NCBI RefSeq assembly: GCF_009909205.1
Contig: NZ_JAAAPN010000012.1
Span: 62,001-126,000 of the forward strand
DNA: 64,000 bases
DNA from: Aquabacterium fontiphilum
GTDB lineage: Bacteria > Pseudomonadota > Gammaproteobacteria > Burkholderiales > Burkholderiaceae_C
Reading direction: 5' to 3'
Part shown: one piece after another, positions 63,124 through 64,000 of the stretch
Layout: every line of letters begins with the position of its first letter
Position numbering within the stretch: the stretch's first letter is position 1
Program-made: the position numbers and the translations under genes
Notes under the pieces: generated by a model
What the model was told of the DNA's origin: nothing
The model's input: the letters and a program-made list of their open reading frames with translations, nothing else
Database searches by the model: none

Positions 63124-63193
63124 GCGCTTGCAGACGTAATCAATCCTCAATGGTACGGGATCGCGCGCCAGGGCGCCGCCGCCGGCATGCGGA

Positions 63194-64000
63194 TCAGCGG
63201 CTTGGGCGACGGTCGAACCAGGGCTGGGCCTGCTCCAGCTGGGCGGCCAGCTGCAGCAGCGTGCCTTCGCCATCCAGCGGGGCGACGAACTGCACGCCCA
63301 GGGGCAGGCCGTCGGGCGTCCAGTACAGCGGCACCGACATCGCGGGGCGGCCGGTCAGATTGGCCAGCTGGGTGTAAGGCGTCCATCCCAGGTTGTGCAG
63401 CACCGTGGTCTTGAAGGCCGAGGTGTTGCGCAGGTAGCCGGCCAGGCCCACCTTGGCCACCATGTTGCTGAGCTGCTCCAGGGCCCAGGGCGTCTTCAGT
63501 GCGTTGATGGCCACGGGCGGCGCGCTCAGCGTGGGGCTCAGCCACATGTCGTGCGTGGCGTGGAAGCGCGCCAGTGCGCGGATGTGGTCGTTCCAACGCG
63601 CCTCGCACGCCAGCAGCTCCACGGCCGAGACGCTGCGCCCCACCGCCGCCATCATGCGGGTGTCGGGCTCGAAGGCGTCCTCACCGGCCTGGGTTTCGGC
63701 CTGCACGACGGAGACCAGCAGCGCCTGCGCGCAGAACCACGCCAGCAGAAAGTCTTCGGCCAGCTGTACGCCGTTGAAGGGGCAGGGCACCTCTTCCACG
63801 TCATGGCCCAGGCTGCTCAACAGGCGCACGGCGTGGTCCACGGCCTGTTCGGCCTGCGGGTCGACGGGTGTGCCGATGGGCGAGGCTTTTGTGTAGCCGA
63901 TGCGCAGCGAGCGCGGTGGGCGACGGATCAGTTCGGCGTAGGGCTGCGCCGGGGCGGCCATGTGATACGGCGCGTGGGGCTCCGGGCCCTGCAGCACATC
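63194..64000 (-). CDS. Amidase-signature family protein (partial, C-terminal part)
   Basis: The frame stays open to the window edge, so this is the C-terminal 269 or so residues of an amidase. Visible are the late amidase segments GYTKASPIGTPVDPQAEQAVDHAVRLL, WLSPTLSAPPV, NLTGRPAMSVPLYWTPDGLPLGVQF. The Ser-Ser-Lys catalytic core lies upstream, outside the window. The substrate is unknown. It ends 70 bp before the argA start. Confidence 0.88.
   Translation of the reverse strand, partial: DVLQGPEPHAPYHMAAPAQPYAELIRRPPRSLRIGYTKASPIGTPVDPQAEQAVDHAVRLLSSLGHDVEEVPCPFNGVQLAEDFLLAWFCAQALLVSVVQAETQAGEDAFEPDTRMMAAVGRSVSAVELLACEARWNDHIRALARFHATHDMWLSPTLSAPPVAINALKTPWALEQLSNMVAKVGLAGYLRNTSAFKTTVLHNLGWTPYTQLANLTGRPAMSVPLYWTPDGLPLGVQFVAPLDGEGTLLQLAAQLEQAQPWFDRRPSR

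Overview
The window is high-GC DNA with gene content and order typical of a beta-proteobacterium of the order Burkholderiales, close to the Leptothrix/Ideonella/Aquabacterium/Rubrivivax group. That placement is inferred from gene order (dedD-cvpA-purF-metZ-gltX) and from protein resemblance to families I know; no search was run. It is ordinary chromosome. I see no insertion sequence, integrase, phage gene, plasmid gene, rRNA or CRISPR array. Coding density is very high and no gap outside the tRNA cluster exceeds about 220 bp.

Layout. 1-5607: dedD, cvpA, purF, metZ, gltX, all rightward. 5608-6525: a tRNA operon carrying two copies of an Ala(GGC)-Glu(TTC)-Asp(GTC) triplet, with a promoter and a terminator. 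6565-9941: MaoC-like protein, phosphomannomutase/phosphoglucomutase and Kdo transferase (waaA). 9973-12295: a leftward GNAT protein, two half-size chromate transporters and a thioesterase. 12393-15674: a large membrane PAS/GAF/PAS/GGDEF/EAL protein. 15822-21738: alpha/beta hydrolase, prfB with a programmed frameshift, pepN, fbp. 21754-24934: two exported proteins of unknown role, tRNA-Thr, a VF530-type protein and a secreted hydrolase closely resembling Ideonella PETase. 25064-29705: LysR regulator and divergent TSUP permease, a DUF456 protein, a lipoprotein, a membrane protein and another hydrolase. 29757-36362: a TetR regulator with an RND efflux pair, then an OmpA-like lipoprotein coupled to a Tat-exported patatin. 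36388-42148: bktB, a DapB-like protein, an AraC regulator, a pectinacetylesterase-family protein and a lipase-like hydrolase. 42118-46443: Entner-Doudoroff genes, edd-eda leftward and pgl-glk rightward. 46489-50186: thioesterase, acyl-CoA desaturase and its ferredoxin-type reductase, divergent from a FabR/DesT-like repressor. 50272-60053: two operons encoding transglutaminase-like proteins, circularly permuted ATP-grasp proteins and alpha-E proteins. 60067-64000: a secreted SGNH hydrolase, yggX, argA and the C-terminal part of an amidase.

The most striking region is 50191-60053. It holds duplicated components of a predicted peptide-ligation/amidoligase system: two transglutaminase-like proteins, two ATP-grasp modules and two alpha-E modules. 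Each of the two operons is preceded by a sequence with exact GG-N10-GC spacing, as in sigma-54 promoters. The second operon also has a near-perfect NtrC-type palindrome about 110 bp upstream of the predicted transcription start. This suggests nitrogen-limitation control. One ATP-grasp module keeps its glycine-rich loop and acidic residues while the fused copy has lost them. The proteasome-like partner Anbu, sometimes found in such loci, is not in the window.

Other points of interest are the PETase-like enzyme with the PETase-type active-site disulfide, a prfB frameshift site that uses UAA rather than UGA, and a DapB-like reductase lacking the catalytic lysine.
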